Shown: positions 19,031 through 29,925, numbered from the stretch's first letter. The stretch is 64,000 nucleotides of DNA from Chitinophagaceae bacterium (GCA_017853575.1 JAFMJI010000001.1:62001-126000), one strand, 5' to 3'. Notes: generated from the sequence alone by a model not told the origin. Numbers and translations: made by a program.

Positions 19031-20365
19031 TTAGATAGAGCTTGTTGTTACAGGCTGTCTCCCTTGAATTCTTCCACCAGCAACCAATCCATCATATTGC
19101 CTCATCAACAAATGTGTTTCAATCTGTTGTAGTGTATCGAGGATTACACCAACCATGATCAACAAAGATGTTCCTCCAAAAAAAGAAGAGAAAGATTGTG
19201 TTACACCAAGTTGTTGTGCAATACCAGGAAGGATACCAATGGCAGCAAGAAAGATTGCACCTGGTAATGTAATTCTATCCATCACCTGACCAATATAGTC
19301 AGCAGTAGGTTGTCCAGGCTTAACACCCGGTATAAAACCATTGCTCTGCTTCAAACTATCAGCCATTTGTTTAGGATTGAATATAAGTGCGGTATATAAG
19401 AATGTGAACGCAATTACCATGATTACATAAATGGTCATGTACCAGATATTGCTTGGGTCATTAAAAATTCTTGCAACACCTTTTCCTGATTCGAGGTTGG
19501 TGAATGAAAACAATGTTGGAAGGAACATGATTGCCTGCGCGAAGATGATGGGCATTACGCCTGATGCATTTACTTTCAATGGAAGAAACTGTCTTGCACC
19601 AGCAAGAGACTTGTTTCCGACCAATTGCTTAGCATAGCTCACTGGAACTTTACGTACTCCTTGCACCAACAATATCAATCCCAATACAATTACAATCAAA
19701 AATGCAATTTCAATCAAGAACAACAACAAACCACCGCCACCGCGGGTTTGCTTTGCACCCAATTCACCAATGAATGATTGCGGGAGTCGTGCAAGGATAC
19801 CAACCATGATAATGATAGATGTTCCATTGCCCAATCCTTTGTCTTGAATTTTTTCACCCAACCACATCACAAATAGTGTTCCAGCGGTTAGTACAATGAC
19901 AGTTGAAATCCAGAAATAGGGTTGATATGCTTCAATCAAAGCATCTCTGCTCACATTTTTCAAGTATGCAACATATGCTGCTGCCTGAAACATGGTAACC
20001 AATGCAGTTATGTAACGGGTCCATTGATTGATTTTCTTTCTTCCGCTGTCGCCTTCTTTCTGGATCTTCTGCATTTGTGGCACGAAGATGGTCAACAGCT
20101 GCATGAAGATTGAAGCAGAAATGTATGGCATGATACCCAATGCAAAAATGGATGCATTCGTAAATGATCCTCCTGCAAACGTATCAAAAATACCGAGCAG
20201 GCCTTTCTTTGCACTTGTAAGATCAAGTTTATTTGGATCGATACCTGGAAGGGAGACATGTGCTCCGAAACGATATACCAAGATGAGCAAGAGTGTGATG
20301 GTGATCTTTGACCTCAACTCATCGATGCTCCAAATATTCTTGAGTGTTTGGATGAATTTTTTCAC
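19031..20365 (-). CDS. secY: Preprotein translocase subunit SecY, GTG start
   Basis: 444 aa; FRFGAHVSLPGID-like N-term, GSFTNASIFALGIMPYISASIFMQL; spc-operon position. Confidence 0.95.
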   Translation of the reverse strand: MKKFIQTLKNIWSIDELRSKITITLLLILVYRFGAHVSLPGIDPNKLDLTSAKKGLLGIFDTFAGGSFTNASIFALGIMPYISASIFMQLLTIFVPQMQKIQKEGDSGRKKINQWTRYITALVTMFQAAAYVAYLKNVSRDALIEAYQPYFWISTVIVLTAGTLFVMWLGEKIQDKGLGNGTSIIIMVGILARLPQSFIGELGAKQTRGGGGLLLFLIEIAFLIVIVLGLILLVQGVRKVPVSYAKQLVGNKSLAGARQFLPLKVNASGVMPIIFAQAIMFLPTLFSFTNLESGKGVARIFNDPSNIWYMTIYVIMVIAFTFLYTALIFNPKQMADSLKQSNGFIPGVKPGQPTADYIGQVMDRITLPGAIFLAAIGILPGIAQQLGVTQSFSSFFGGTSLLIMVGVILDTLQQIETHLLMRQYDGLVAGGRIQGRQPVTTSSI

Positions 20366-20373
20366 TGAGAAGA

Positions 20374-20823
20374 TTATTTAATGATTTCAACAGATCCACC
20401 AGCAGCTTCAATTATAGCTTTGGCTTTTTCACTAACAGCATTTACTTTAAAATCAACTTTCTTGCTGATCGCTCCGTTGCCAAGAATTTTAACCTTGTCC
20501 GTACGATTGATAAGTCCATTGATATAAAGATGCTCCATGCTGAATGCAGCAAGTTCATACTTTTCCACCAGTGATTCAACTTGACCGAGATTGAATACTT
20601 TATATTCTACTCTGCTGATATTTTTAAATCCAACTTTTGGAATACGGCGCTGAATTGGCATCTGGCCACCTTCGTGACCTTTCTTAGATTTGTAACCTGC
20701 GCGGCTTTGTCCGCCTTTGTTACCTTTTGTTGAAGTTCCACCGTGTCCGGAAGCTTCACCGCGACCTAATCTTTTTTCTCTTTTCGTAGCGCCTTCAGCA
20801 GGCTTTAAAGTGTGTAGTTTCAT
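20374..20823 (-). CDS. rplO: 50S ribosomal protein L15
   Basis: MKLHTLKPAEGATKREKRLGRGEASGHGGTSTKGNKGGQSR; start moved from 20841 to the MKLHTL Met. Confidence 0.95.
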   Translation of the reverse strand: MKLHTLKPAEGATKREKRLGRGEASGHGGTSTKGNKGGQSRAGYKSKKGHEGGQMPIQRRIPKVGFKNISRVEYKVFNLGQVESLVEKYELAAFSMEHLYINGLINRTDKVKILGNGAISKKVDFKVNAVSEKAKAIIEAAGGSVEIIK

Positions 20824-20895
20824 TTTTATTGTTTTACTCAACGCAGTCCCCTGAGACCACTCGTATTTCTAAATCAAAGACAAACAGGGATTGTC

Positions 20896-21075
20896 TTAAA
20901 GTTCTTCTACTTTAACAAGGTGTGTCACCTTCTTCACCATTCCTAAAATTTGTGGAGTGGCTTCCAATTCAACAGAAGCATGCAACTTGCGAAGTCCAAG
21001 TGCTTCCATGGTGCGCTTTTGACGTTCTGGACGATCAATCACACTTTTTACTTTGGTTATCTTAAGCTTTTTCAT
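20896..21075 (-). CDS. rpmD: 50S ribosomal protein L30 (absent from the ORF track)
   Basis: Read directly: [59 protein letters not shown]. Confidence 0.93.
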   Translation of the reverse strand: MKKLKITKVKSVIDRPERQKRTMEALGLRKLHASVELEATPQILGMVKKVTHLVKVEEL

Positions 21076-21115
21076 ATTGAAACCCGAGGGCTGTTTTTAC
21101 TGGTGATTTATTCAA

Positions 21116-21634
21116 TTAACCATTGAAGACTTTCTTCAATCCGATGGTTCTGGTTTTTGAAACATGAATAGGTTCACGAAGCAATGCCAATGCTTTGAAA
21201 GTTGCTTTCACCACATTGTGTGGATTTGCTGAACCAAGTGATTTTGCCAATACGTCGGTAACACCTACGCTTTCCAATACTGCACGCATACTTCCTCCTG
21301 CGATCACACCTGTACCATGTGCAGCTGGCTTGATCAATACTTTTGCAGCACCTTCTTTAGCAAGTTGATCGTGTGGAATGGTACCCTTCATTACAGGAAC
21401 TTTGATCAAATTTTTCTTTGCATCTTCAATTCCTTTGGTGATGGCTTCCTGAACTTCTTTGGCTTTGCCAAGTCCATGTCCAACTACACCTTGCTCATTT
21501 CCAACAACTACGAGTGCAGAGAAACTGAATGCACGACCGCCTTTGGTTGTTTTCACAACACGATTGATCGCAACTACTTTTTCCTTCAACTCTAGGTCGC
21601 CGGCTTTAACTCTGCTGAAATTTACTTTTGACAT
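21116..21634 (-). CDS. rpsE: 30S ribosomal protein S5
   Basis: 172 aa; [21 protein letters not shown]...[15 protein letters not shown]. Confidence 0.95.
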   Translation of the reverse strand: MSKVNFSRVKAGDLELKEKVVAINRVVKTTKGGRAFSFSALVVVGNEQGVVGHGLGKAKEVQEAITKGIEDAKKNLIKVPVMKGTIPHDQLAKEGAAKVLIKPAAHGTGVIAGGSMRAVLESVGVTDVLAKSLGSANPHNVVKATFKALALLREPIHVSKTRTIGLKKVFNG

Positions 21635-21655
21635 CTAAATATTGATTTGAATGAA

Positions 21656-22009
21656 TTAAAATTTAAGTCCGCCCTCACGTGCACCTTCTGCAACAGCTTT
21701 TACTCTTCCATGGTAAAGGAAGCCTCCGCGATCAAACACACAAGATGATAGTCCAAGTGCAGTTGCTTTCTTGGCAATTGCCTGTCCAACCAACTTGCTT
21801 TTCTCAGTCTTGGTTCCTTTCTGTGCAACGATCTCCTTGTCTTTAGAAGACGCAGCTGCCAAAGTTGCTCCATTGATATCATCAATCAACTGTGCATATA
21901 TATCAGTATTGCTTCTGAAAACAGCAAGCCTTGGTGATTGAGCAGAACCTGATACCTTCTTGCGAATGGTATATTTGATTCTTTGTTTCCTTAATGATTT
22001 TACGTTCAT
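21656..22009 (-). CDS. rplR: 50S ribosomal protein L18
   Basis: 117 aa; [20 protein letters not shown]...[26 protein letters not shown]. Confidence 0.95.
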   Translation of the reverse strand: MNVKSLRKQRIKYTIRKKVSGSAQSPRLAVFRSNTDIYAQLIDDINGATLAAASSKDKEIVAQKGTKTEKSKLVGQAIAKKATALGLSSCVFDRGGFLYHGRVKAVAEGAREGGLKF

Positions 22010-22050
22010 CTTTTTATAGTTTTTCCTGATGCTGCCAGGATGTTTAATGA

Positions 22051-22605
22051 TTATTTACCAGCTGCTTTACCTGCCTTACGACGGATGTATTCATCCTTGT
22101 ACTTCACACCTTTTCCTTTGTATGGTTCAGGTTTTCTCAAGCCCCTGATTTTAGCTGCTACTTGTCCGAGCAATTGCTTATCAATTCCCTCGAGGAAAAT
22201 TCTTGGATTGTCTCCCTTTTCCTGGGTTGTTGAAACTTTCAATTCTTTTGGTACTTCAAAGATGATGTTGTGAGAATAACCCAAAGACAGATCAAGAATA
22301 TTTCCCTGGTTGGCTGCTTTGAAACCCACACCCACCAATTCCAATTCTTTCTTGAAACCGTTGGTTACACCACTCACGAGGTTGTTCACCAATGCTCTGT
22401 ACAATCCATGCAACGCACGGTGCCTGATTTGATCAGTTGGTCTTTTAAAATCAACAACATTATCATTGATCGTAACTGTGATATCACGATCAATCTGTTG
22501 TTTCAATTCTCCTTTGGGACCTTTTACGGTTACAACATTATCACTCCCCACTGTAAGGGTTACACCTTTTGGAAGTTCAATGATTTTTTTACCTATACGA
22601 GACAT
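22051..22605 (-). CDS. rplF: 50S ribosomal protein L6
   Basis: [19 protein letters not shown]; start moved from 22632 to avoid an artefactual overlap with rpsH. Confidence 0.95.
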   Translation of the reverse strand: MSRIGKKIIELPKGVTLTVGSDNVVTVKGPKGELKQQIDRDITVTINDNVVDFKRPTDQIRHRALHGLYRALVNNLVSGVTNGFKKELELVGVGFKAANQGNILDLSLGYSHNIIFEVPKELKVSTTQEKGDNPRIFLEGIDKQLLGQVAAKIRGLRKPEPYKGKGVKYKDEYIRRKAGKAAGK

Positions 22606-22616
22606 AGTAGTTTTTT

Positions 22617-23015
22617 TTAATAAACGTGACAAAGTACTTCTCCACCAACATTTTGAGCTTTTGCATCCTTATCAGTCATCACACCTTTTGATGTTGAAAG
22701 GATTGCAATACCCAAGCCATTTTTAACCCTCTTGAATTCAAGTGGTTTAGCATATTGTCTCAAACCCGGACGAGATACTCTTTCCATGGTTTTGATCGCA
22801 GGCTCTTTGGTATTTGGATCATACTTCAAAGCTATTTTGATAACACCTTGTTTGCTGTCGTCTTCAAACTTGTATTTCAAGATGTATCCCTGGTTGTACA
22901 GAATTTCAGTGATGCGCTTCTTCAAATTAGAAGCTGGAATCTCGACGATTCTGTGTCCCGCCATTTGTGCATTTCTAATCCTCGTTAGAAAATCTGCAAT
23001 TGGATCTGTTGTCAT
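22617..23015 (-). CDS. rpsH: 30S ribosomal protein S8
   Basis: 132 aa; [21 protein letters not shown]...[17 protein letters not shown]. Confidence 0.96.
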   Translation of the reverse strand: MTTDPIADFLTRIRNAQMAGHRIVEIPASNLKKRITEILYNQGYILKYKFEDDSKQGVIKIALKYDPNTKEPAIKTMERVSRPGLRQYAKPLEFKRVKNGLGIAILSTSKGVMTDKDAKAQNVGGEVLCHVY

Positions 23016-23023
23016 ATTTTGTC

Positions 23024-23030
23024 CCTCCTT
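23024..23030 (-). promoter_or_regulatory. Shine-Dalgarno AAGGAGG of rpsH
   Basis: Minus strand AAGGAGG-GACAAAAT-ATG, 8-nt spacer. Confidence 0.8.
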
Positions 23031-23084
23031 AGTCCCTGTTGATCGGGAGTATTTCGGTTTAAGTTTTAAGTTTAATTCTGTTGA

Positions 23085-23354
23085 TTACCAGCTTGCTTTT
23101 TTAACACCTGGAATCTTTCCTGCCAGCGCCATGTCGCGGAAAGTTACCCTAGAGAGTCCGAAGAATCTCATATAACCTTTAGGACGACCAGTCAATTGAC
23201 ATCTGTTTTTCAACCTAACTTTTGATGAGTTTTTAGGAAGCTGGTCCAATGCCGACCAATCACCTGCTGCTTTCAATGCTGCACGCTTTTCAGCAAACTT
23301 GGCAACCATTTGTTCCCTTTTTCTCTGTCTGGCTTTTACTGATTCTTTTGCCAT
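23085..23354 (-). CDS. rpsN: 30S ribosomal protein S14 (zinc-free form)
   Basis: 89 aa; [27 protein letters not shown]; no CxxC pair. Confidence 0.95.
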   Translation of the reverse strand: MAKESVKARQRKREQMVAKFAEKRAALKAAGDWSALDQLPKNSSKVRLKNRCQLTGRPKGYMRFFGLSRVTFRDMALAGKIPGVKKASW

Positions 23355-23363
23355 ATGTTACGT

Positions 23364-23933
23364 TTAGTCTTTTTTACTGTTTTTGAATGGCATACCCAAC
23401 TCTTTCAAAAGCTCGTATGCTTCTTCGTTTGTTTGTGCGGTTGTTACGAAAGTGATATCCATTCCGGTAATTTTCGTAATCTTATCGATGTCCATTTCTG
23501 GAAAGATAATTTGTTCTGTTACACCCAATGTATAGTTTCCTCTTCCATCAAATGCCTTCTCACTTACTCCTTTGAAATCACGTACACGTGGAAGTGATGC
23601 AGAAATCAAACGATCAAGGAATTCAAACATCTTCACACCACGGAGCGTTACACGAGCGCCGATGGGCATGTTTTTTCTCAACTTAAAGTTGGAGATATCT
23701 TTCTTTGATCTTGTTGAAACTGCTTTCTGTCCAGAAATCATTGTCAATTCGTCCAATGCGATGTCGATGAGCTTTTTATCAGCCACAGCGCCATTCACGC
23801 CTCTGTTCAAACAGATCTTATTCAATTTTGGAACTTGCATTACAGTGCTGTAACCAAATTTCTTCATCAAAGCGGGTACCACATCTTTTTGGTACTTGGC
23901 TTGCAGTCTGGGTGTATATGTTGCAGTACTCAT
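23364..23933 (-). CDS. rplE: 50S ribosomal protein L5
   Basis: 189 aa; [14 protein letters not shown]...[21 protein letters not shown]. Confidence 0.95.
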   Translation of the reverse strand: MSTATYTPRLQAKYQKDVVPALMKKFGYSTVMQVPKLNKICLNRGVNGAVADKKLIDIALDELTMISGQKAVSTRSKKDISNFKLRKNMPIGARVTLRGVKMFEFLDRLISASLPRVRDFKGVSEKAFDGRGNYTLGVTEQIIFPEMDIDKITKITGMDITFVTTAQTNEEAYELLKELGMPFKNSKKD

Positions 23934-24271
23934 TATTTAATTACCTCCCCTGATTTTTTAGATACTCTTACCAATTTTCCGTTCTCTCTGGTTCTCTTCA
24001 CTTTTGTACCAGCTTCTTTCTTAGCATCCCACAACATTACGTTGCTGATATGAATGGAAGCTTCTTTTTTGATCAAACCACCTTGTGTGTTTTGTGCAGA
24101 AGGCTTGGTATGACGTGTTACAATGTTGGCGCCTTCAATCAATACACGAGATTTTTCTGGATACACCTCAAGCACCTTGCGTGGCTTCTTGAGATCCTTG
24201 TCATCTCCTGAGATGATCACTACGGTGTCACCTTTTTTAATGTTGAATTTTGGCTTAAATCTGTTGCTCAT
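23933..24271 (-). CDS. rplX: 50S ribosomal protein L24
   Basis: 112 aa; [16 protein letters not shown]...[25 protein letters not shown] overlap with rplE start. Confidence 0.95.
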   Translation of the reverse strand: MSNRFKPKFNIKKGDTVVIISGDDKDLKKPRKVLEVYPEKSRVLIEGANIVTRHTKPSAQNTQGGLIKKEASIHISNVMLWDAKKEAGTKVKRTRENGKLVRVSKKSGEVIK

Positions 24272-24307
24272 TGTCTTTATTTTATGCGTGTTACGCAGTT
24301 TTTTTAA

Positions 24308-24676
24308 TTAGAGTACTTCCGGTGCGAGTGAAATAATCTTCATGTAACCCTTGTCTCTCAACTCACGGGCAACTGGACCGAAAATACGGGTGCCTCTTGG
24401 TTCATCAGCTTGGTTGAGCAATACAACAGCATTGTCATCAAAACGGATATATGAACCATCTTTTCTACGGAGCTTGTTTTTCGTTCTCACGATAACTGCT
24501 TTTGCAACTGTTCCTTTTTTAATACCACCGGCAGGGATGGCATCTTTCACAGTTACTACAATCTTATCGCCAATCTTAGCGTAATCTTGACCGCTGTTAC
24601 CCAACACGCGGATACACAATACTTCTTTGGCACCGCTGTTGTCTGCTACATTCAATCTGGATTCTTGCTGAATCAT
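24308..24676 (-). CDS. rplN: 50S ribosomal protein L14
   Basis: 122 aa; [26 protein letters not shown]. Confidence 0.97.
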   Translation of the reverse strand: MIQQESRLNVADNSGAKEVLCIRVLGNSGQDYAKIGDKIVVTVKDAIPAGGIKKGTVAKAVIVRTKNKLRRKDGSYIRFDDNAVVLLNQADEPRGTRIFGPVARELRDKGYMKIISLAPEVL

Positions 24677-24728
24677 TTTGTTTTATTTTAAACGGCTTTC
24701 ACCGTTGAGTTGAACGATTTATAGTTTA

Positions 24729-24986
24729 TTACTTTGCTTTTTCAATGATCTCGACAAGTCTCCAACGCTTTGTTTTGCTCAGAGGTCTTGTTTCTTCAAT
24801 TTTTACCACGTCGCCAGGTTTTGCCTCATTCTTTTCATCATGTGCATGGAACTTGGTAGTCTTCTTTACGAATTTTCCATAAATAGGGTGCTTCACTTTT
24901 CTTTCCACTGCAACTGTGATGGTTTTGTTCATCTTGTCGCTGCTTACAGTCCCTGTTTTGGTTTTGCGTAGTTTTCTTTCAACCAT
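24729..24986 (-). CDS. rpsQ: 30S ribosomal protein S17
   Basis: 85 aa; [27 protein letters not shown]. Confidence 0.95.
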   Translation of the reverse strand: MVERKLRKTKTGTVSSDKMNKTITVAVERKVKHPIYGKFVKKTTKFHAHDEKNEAKPGDVVKIEETRPLSKTKRWRLVEIIEKAK

Positions 24987-25043
24987 TTCTTTTCTTTTTA
25001 TCTTTCGGTGTTACCGAAATTCGTTTTTAATGTATCTCTTGAT

Positions 25044-25250
25044 TTAAGCGAGTGTTCTTTTTTTCAATTCTGATTTAAGTCTCGCGATATCCTTTCTCAA
25101 TGAACGAATGCTCATAGGATTCTCAAGAGGAGTGATCGCATGTGCGAACTTCAATTTCTTCAAACGAGATTCATCTTCTGAAATCTTTGATTTGATATCT
25201 GATTCACTGAGTGATGCGATGCTTTTTAAAAAATCAATCTTTTTTGACAT
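25044..25250 (-). CDS. rpmC: 50S ribosomal protein L29
   Basis: 68 aa; LKKLKFAHAITPLENPMSIRSLRKDIARLKSEL. Confidence 0.93.
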   Translation of the reverse strand: MSKKIDFLKSIASLSESDIKSKISEDESRLKKLKFAHAITPLENPMSIRSLRKDIARLKSELKKRTLA

Positions 25251-25274
25251 GACCTGATAATTTACTTGTTATGC

Positions 25275-25694
25275 TTACGCTGCGAAATCTCTGCGCACAA
25301 TAAATTTAGTTTTAATAGGAAGCTTTGCAGCAGCGAGGTCCAACGCCTCTTGAGCAACTTGCAAGCTCACACCTTCCAATTCGAAGATGATTCTTCCTGG
25401 TTCTACTACGGCTGCCCAGAATTCAGGGTTACCTTTACCCTTACCCATCCTCACTTCCTGTGGCTTGCGGGTAATAGGCTTATCTGGGAAAACACGAATC
25501 CAAACGTTACCTTCTCTTTTCATCGCTCTTGTAAGTGCCTGACGAGCAGCTTCAATTTGTCTATTTGTCATCCACACAGGCTCAAGTGCCTTGAGTCCAA
25601 ATGAACCAAAAGCCAATGTTGTTCCACGCTTGGCCACCTCACGGATTCTGCCTTTCTGCGCCTTTCTGTGTTTCGTTCTTTTTGGTTGTAACAT
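25275..25694 (-). CDS. rplP: 50S ribosomal protein L16
   Basis: 139 aa; [17 protein letters not shown]...[24 protein letters not shown]. Confidence 0.97.
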   Translation of the reverse strand: MLQPKRTKHRKAQKGRIREVAKRGTTLAFGSFGLKALEPVWMTNRQIEAARQALTRAMKREGNVWIRVFPDKPITRKPQEVRMGKGKGNPEFWAAVVEPGRIIFELEGVSLQVAQEALDLAAAKLPIKTKFIVRRDFAA

Positions 25695-25730
25695 GCTAGA
25701 GTATTTTTAATGAATACTTTTAAAATTTGA

Positions 25731-26501
25731 TTATCCTCTGCGGTCTCTTCCACCACCTCTTCTGTCATCTCTGCCTCCACCTCTTCTATCATCCCTTCCA
25801 CCGCCACGCGCATCTCTTCTTTCAGCTGCTTCTGATTTTCCGCCAACAAAATTTGGATTCAAATCACGCTTTGCCAACACCTCACCTTTACAAATCCATA
25901 CTTTGATACCAATCTTACCATATACAGTTTGTGCAAATACTGAAGCATAATCAATGTCCATTCTGAAAGTGTGCAATGGAACCCTTCCTTGTTTGATCTC
26001 TTCAGAACGTGCAATTTCAGCACCACCAATACGGCCACCAACTTTGATTTTGATTCCTTCAGCGCCTAATCTCATGGTAGATGCGATTGCCATTTTGATC
26101 GCACGCTTATAGCTAATACGGTTTTCAATTTGTTTTGCGATGGTCTCACCAACAATATTCGCATCCAATTCTGGTCTGCGGATTTCAAGAATGTTGATTT
26201 GAACATCTTCTTTACCAGTGAGCTTCTTCAACTCTTCCTTCACCCTGTCAACTTCTCCACCACCTTTACCGATGATGATACCAGGTTTTGAAGTGTGGAT
26301 GGTAACAATCAGTTTATTAAGTGTGCGCTCAATCACAATCTTGGCAATGCCACCTTTGTTGATACGGGCGTTTAAGTAGTTGCGAATCTTATTGTCTTCA
26401 ATAAGTTTGTTCGCATAATCTTTTTTATTGCCATACCAGTTGCTTTCCCATCCGCGGATGATGCCTAACCTGTTGCCAATTGGATTCGTTTTTTGACCCA
26501 T
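25731..26501 (-). CDS. rpsC: 30S ribosomal protein S3 with C-terminal Gly/Arg/Asp repeat tail
   Basis: 256 aa; [24 protein letters not shown] domain [15 protein letters not shown]; tail [25 protein letters not shown]. Confidence 0.96.
   Translation of the reverse strand: MGQKTNPIGNRLGIIRGWESNWYGNKKDYANKLIEDNKIRNYLNARINKGGIAKIVIERTLNKLIVTIHTSKPGIIIGKGGGEVDRVKEELKKLTGKEDVQINILEIRRPELDANIVGETIAKQIENRISYKRAIKMAIASTMRLGAEGIKIKVGGRIGGAEIARSEEIKQGRVPLHTFRMDIDYASVFAQTVYGKIGIKVWICKGEVLAKRDLNPNFVGGKSEAAERRDARGGGRDDRRGGGRDDRRGGGRDRRG
25734..25808 (-). repeat. In-frame ~27-bp tandem repeat encoding GGGRDDRRG units at the 3' end of rpsC
   Basis: Three consecutive GGGRD(D)RRG units. Confidence 0.8.
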
Positions 26502-26522
26502 TATAATTCAGTTTGTTTGTTC

Positions 26523-26861
26523 TTAATTTTTTGCATCAACAATTACAGTTACATGATTGCTGCGTTTGCGCATGCGGTAAGCACGACCTTGTGGCGCAGG
26601 CAACATTCTTTTGATTGAACGTGCACCGTCTACAAAAATGGTTTTCACCACCAATGCTTCAACGTTGCCACCTTCGTTCTTTTGCTTCCAGTTGCTCACT
26701 GCAGACATCACCAACTTGCGGAGGGGAGTTGCACTGTGCTGAGGATGATGCTCAAGAATCGCTACTGCTTCCTCAACTTTCATTCCACGGATATGATCCG
26801 CCAACAGGCGCATCTTGCGTGGTGAAGTGGGATAGTTTCTCAATTTAGCTACTGCTTCCAT
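26523..26861 (-). CDS. rplV: 50S ribosomal protein L22
   Basis: MEAVAKLRNYPTSPRKMRLLADHIRGMKVEEA; ORF track start 26876 gives MKNKI extension; start choice uncertain. Confidence 0.93.
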   Translation of the reverse strand: MEAVAKLRNYPTSPRKMRLLADHIRGMKVEEAVAILEHHPQHSATPLRKLVMSAVSNWKQKNEGGNVEALVVKTIFVDGARSIKRMLPAPQGRAYRMRKRSNHVTVIVDAKN

Positions 26862-26901
26862 AATTTTATTTTTCATGTGTCGGATACAAATCCAACAACT
26901 A

Positions 26902-27174
26902 TTAAACTACTTTTTTACTTGAGTGTCCTTTGAAATTGCGTGTTGGCGCAAACTCACCTAATTTATGTCCAACCATAAACTCGGTTACATACACCGGAAT
27001 AAATTTGTTTCCATTGTGCACAGCAAATGTGTGTCCTACGAAATCAGGTGAGATGGTGCTTCTGCGGCTCCATGTTTTCACCACTGCTTTCTTTGATTTG
27101 CCATCATTCATGGCAACCACTTTCTTCTCCAACTTTGCCGCGATATACGGACCTTTTCTTATTGAACGAGCCAT
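26902..27174 (-). CDS. rpsS: 30S ribosomal protein S19
   Basis: 90 aa; [15 protein letters not shown]...[21 protein letters not shown]. Confidence 0.96.
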   Translation of the reverse strand: MARSIRKGPYIAAKLEKKVVAMNDGKSKKAVVKTWSRRSTISPDFVGHTFAVHNGNKFIPVYVTEFMVGHKLGEFAPTRNFKGHSSKKVV

Positions 27175-27199
27175 AATTATTTCTTGTTATGTGTTCTGA

Positions 27200-28039
27200 T
27201 TATTTAGTGAGTTTACTTCCGTTCTTTCTTTGGATGATCAACTTGTCACTTCCTTTTCCAAGTGTTCTTGTCTTTTCACCCTTTGCATATTTACCGGTGC
27301 GGCTGCGTGGATGTCCACCTGATGCCTTTCCTTCACCACCACCCATTGGGTGATCTACTGGGTTCATGGCAACACCACGGTTACGTGGACGAATACCTTT
27401 CCAGCGGTTTCTACCAGCTTTACCCATGCTCTCCAAGCTATGATCTGAGTTTGAAAGCACACCAACTGTCGCAAAACAGTTGATCAATACTTTTCTCAAT
27501 TCACCTGAAGGCATTTTCAATACTGCATATTTTTCTTCCTTGTTGGTCAATTGGGCAGATGCGCCGGCAGAGCGGGCAATCTTTCCACCTTGTCCAGGTT
27601 GCATTTCAATGTTGTGCACATTTGTACCCAGTGGCATGTTCTTCATCATCAATGCATTTCCTATTTCAGGAGCCACTGATGGTCCACTGACAACAGTCAT
27701 TCCAACTTCCAAACCCTGTGGAGCAAGAATGTATCTTTTTTCTCCATCAGCATAGTTCAACAATGCGATGAATGCCGTACGGTTTGGATCGTATTCAATA
27801 GAGGCAACGGTTGCAGGGATATCAAACTTGTTACGCTTGAAATCGATTACACGGTACATTTTCTTGTTACCGCCACCGATATAGCGCATCGCACGACGAC
27901 CCTGTGCGTTTCTACCACCGGTTGATTTTACTTTCTCAAGAAGTGATTTCTCAGGAGTGGAAGTGGTGATTTCTGCATACGCATTACCAATTCTCCATCT
28001 TGTTCCTGCCGTTACTGGTTTGTACTTCTTTAATGCCAT
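27200..28039 (-). CDS. rplB: 50S ribosomal protein L2
   Basis: 279 aa; [12 protein letters not shown]...[34 protein letters not shown]. Confidence 0.97.
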   Translation of the reverse strand: MALKKYKPVTAGTRWRIGNAYAEITTSTPEKSLLEKVKSTGGRNAQGRRAMRYIGGGNKKMYRVIDFKRNKFDIPATVASIEYDPNRTAFIALLNYADGEKRYILAPQGLEVGMTVVSGPSVAPEIGNALMMKNMPLGTNVHNIEMQPGQGGKIARSAGASAQLTNKEEKYAVLKMPSGELRKVLINCFATVGVLSNSDHSLESMGKAGRNRWKGIRPRNRGVAMNPVDHPMGGGEGKASGGHPRSRTGKYAKGEKTRTLGKGSDKLIIQRKNGSKLTK

Positions 28040-28067
28040 TTCTTTATTTTTTTACCCGAAGGAATTT

Positions 28068-28367
28068 TTAAATAGTTGAATACAAATCGATGGAATCTCC
28101 CTCACCTACCGTTACAAAAGCTTTCTTATAAGAAGGCTTTCTTCCGCTGATCACACCAGCCTTTGTCATACGGCTTTTAGATTTTGCAGGAGCGACAGCT
28201 GTGCGAACATCTTCTACGGTAACACCATAAAAATCTTCTACAGCTTTTTTAATTTCCAATTTGTTCGCAAAACGTGCAACTTTAAAAGAGTACACGCGGC
28301 TTTTTTCTGAAAGCTGATTGGCCTTCTCTGAAAGAATCGGCTTCACTAGTACATCAGCAATTTTCAT
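28068..28367 (-). CDS. rplW: 50S ribosomal protein L23
   Basis: 99 aa; LVKPILSEKANQLSEK...KLEIKKAVEDFYGVTVEDVRT. Confidence 0.95.
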   Translation of the reverse strand: MKIADVLVKPILSEKANQLSEKSRVYSFKVARFANKLEIKKAVEDFYGVTVEDVRTAVAPAKSKSRMTKAGVISGRKPSYKKAFVTVGEGDSIDLYSTI

Positions 28368-28396
28368 ATCAATTTTTTAATTCGTTTTTTAATCAA

Positions 28397-29035
28397 TTAA
28401 GCTTCAACACCTTCTTCTAAATCTGCAAACAACTTGGCAGCAGATTCAGTCAACACCAATACGTCTGCATTCATTACATCATATGTATTTACATCAGACA
28501 ATACAGTGGCAAGTACTGAAGGAATATTCCTTGCACTCACAAATACATTCTCTTCAATAGAAGACATGAGATACAATGCTTTCTTATCGTTTACTTTTAA
28601 ATCCTTCAGCATGGTTGCAAAAACACTTGTCTTTGGTGCTTCCAATTTGAGGTCTTCAACCACCAATACAGCGTTTTCTTTTCCTTTATGGCTGAGTGCA
28701 CTGATCTTAGCGAGGTCTTTGACACGACGGTTCAATTTGATGTCGTAGCTGTGAGGCTTTGGACCGAAAATAGTACCACCACCTTTGTACAATGGGTTAC
28801 GGATGTTTCCCTTACGAGATCCACCAGTACCTTTTTGACGATGCAGCTTTCTGCTCGCACCTTTTACTTCAGCACGTGTTTTTACTTTATGTGTACCCTG
28901 ACGTTGGGCAGCAAGAAACTGCTTAACAGCGAGGTAGATTACGTGATTGTTAGGTTCTGCACCAAAAATCTCTTCAGGCAAATCTACTTTTCTGCCTGTC
29001 TTGCTTCCTTTTATTGATAATACTTCTAGTTGCAT
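28397..29035 (-). CDS. rplD: 50S ribosomal protein L4
   Basis: 212 aa; TRAEVKGASRKLHRQKGTGGSRKGNIRNPLYKGGGTIFGPKPHSY. Confidence 0.96.
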   Translation of the reverse strand: MQLEVLSIKGSKTGRKVDLPEEIFGAEPNNHVIYLAVKQFLAAQRQGTHKVKTRAEVKGASRKLHRQKGTGGSRKGNIRNPLYKGGGTIFGPKPHSYDIKLNRRVKDLAKISALSHKGKENAVLVVEDLKLEAPKTSVFATMLKDLKVNDKKALYLMSSIEENVFVSARNIPSVLATVLSDVNTYDVMNADVLVLTESAAKLFADLEEGVEA

Positions 29036-29049
29036 GTTGATGCGTTGAA

Positions 29050-29667
29050 TTATTTCTGAATATATACGATCGAACCGTTGTGTCCTGGTACAGATCCGCT
29101 TACAAGAATGAAATTTTTCTCAGGGAAAATTTTCACCACTTTGAGTCCCTTTAATTTAACACGGTCATTGCCCATGCGACCCGCCATGCGCATTCCTTTG
29201 AATACCCTTGACGCATCAGATGAGTTACCGATAGAACCGGGAGCACGCTGACGATCGTGTTGTCCGTGTGATTGCTCACCAACACCACTAAAACCATGGC
29301 GCTTTACAACACCCTGAAAACCTTTACCCTTGGTGGTTCCAACTACATCAACTTTCTCGCCTTCAGCGAAAATGTCGCATGTGATTGCTTCACCAAGATT
29401 TTTTTCAAGACTAAAATCTCTGAATTCTTTTACAAAACTTTTTGGAGTAGTTGAGGACTTAGCAAAATGTCCTTTTTCTGATGCGTTGGCTCTCTTTTCA
29501 ACTTTTTCACCAAACGCCAATTGAAGGGCTGTGTAACCATCGCTGTCCTTTGTTTTCACTTGCGTTACAACACATGGACCTGCTTCGATGACGGTGCATG
29601 GAGTCTGCTTTCCGTCGGGACCGAAGATACTGGTCATCCCAATTTTCTTACCGATAATTCCTTTCAT
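29050..29667 (-). CDS. rplC: 50S ribosomal protein L3
   Basis: 205 aa; [10 protein letters not shown]...[34 protein letters not shown]. Confidence 0.96.
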   Translation of the reverse strand: MKGIIGKKIGMTSIFGPDGKQTPCTVIEAGPCVVTQVKTKDSDGYTALQLAFGEKVEKRANASEKGHFAKSSTTPKSFVKEFRDFSLEKNLGEAITCDIFAEGEKVDVVGTTKGKGFQGVVKRHGFSGVGEQSHGQHDRQRAPGSIGNSSDASRVFKGMRMAGRMGNDRVKLKGLKVVKIFPEKNFILVSGSVPGHNGSIVYIQK

Positions 29668-29699
29668 TGTTTTTAATTTTTGCCCCTTTTCGGTTAAAT

Positions 29700-29925
29700 G
29701 GACAGTGAGGTATGACCTCGCTTCAATCCCAGTTTGCTATCGACCTTTTCCCGCTTACCTTCTACTGGTGGGAAGTACCGACAGTAAACAAACCTCGAAG
29801 GGCTTGTTTATATTTCAACTCTCTTTAGAGAGATAAAATTTTTTCAGCGCTCCTTTTTCTCATGCCAACGGCAATTAATTGGGAGATGAATGTAAAGAAC
29901 TATGTTCCGAACGAATCCGGAACCG
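29700..29925 (-). ncRNA. Candidate structured cis-regulatory RNA between rpsJ and rplC
   Basis: Minus-strand stems: GUUCCG/CGGAAC (29904-29923), CUCUC/GAGAG (29819-29832), UAAACAAGCC-CUUCGA-GGUUUGUUUA (29785-29810), CUGUCGGU/GUCGAUAG + UUCCC/GGGAA (29737-29784), GAGGU/ACCUC (29707-29719). Confidence 0.5.

Noticed and set aside
25734-25808. Possible CRISPR-like or VNTR array
   Set aside because: Short in-frame repeat inside rpsC with no spacers; kept as a protein repeat
25568-25849. 93-aa minus ORF overlapping rpsC/rplP
   Set aside because: Out-of-frame reading of the S3 repeat tail; the Glu-rich start is a frame-shifted RGG tail
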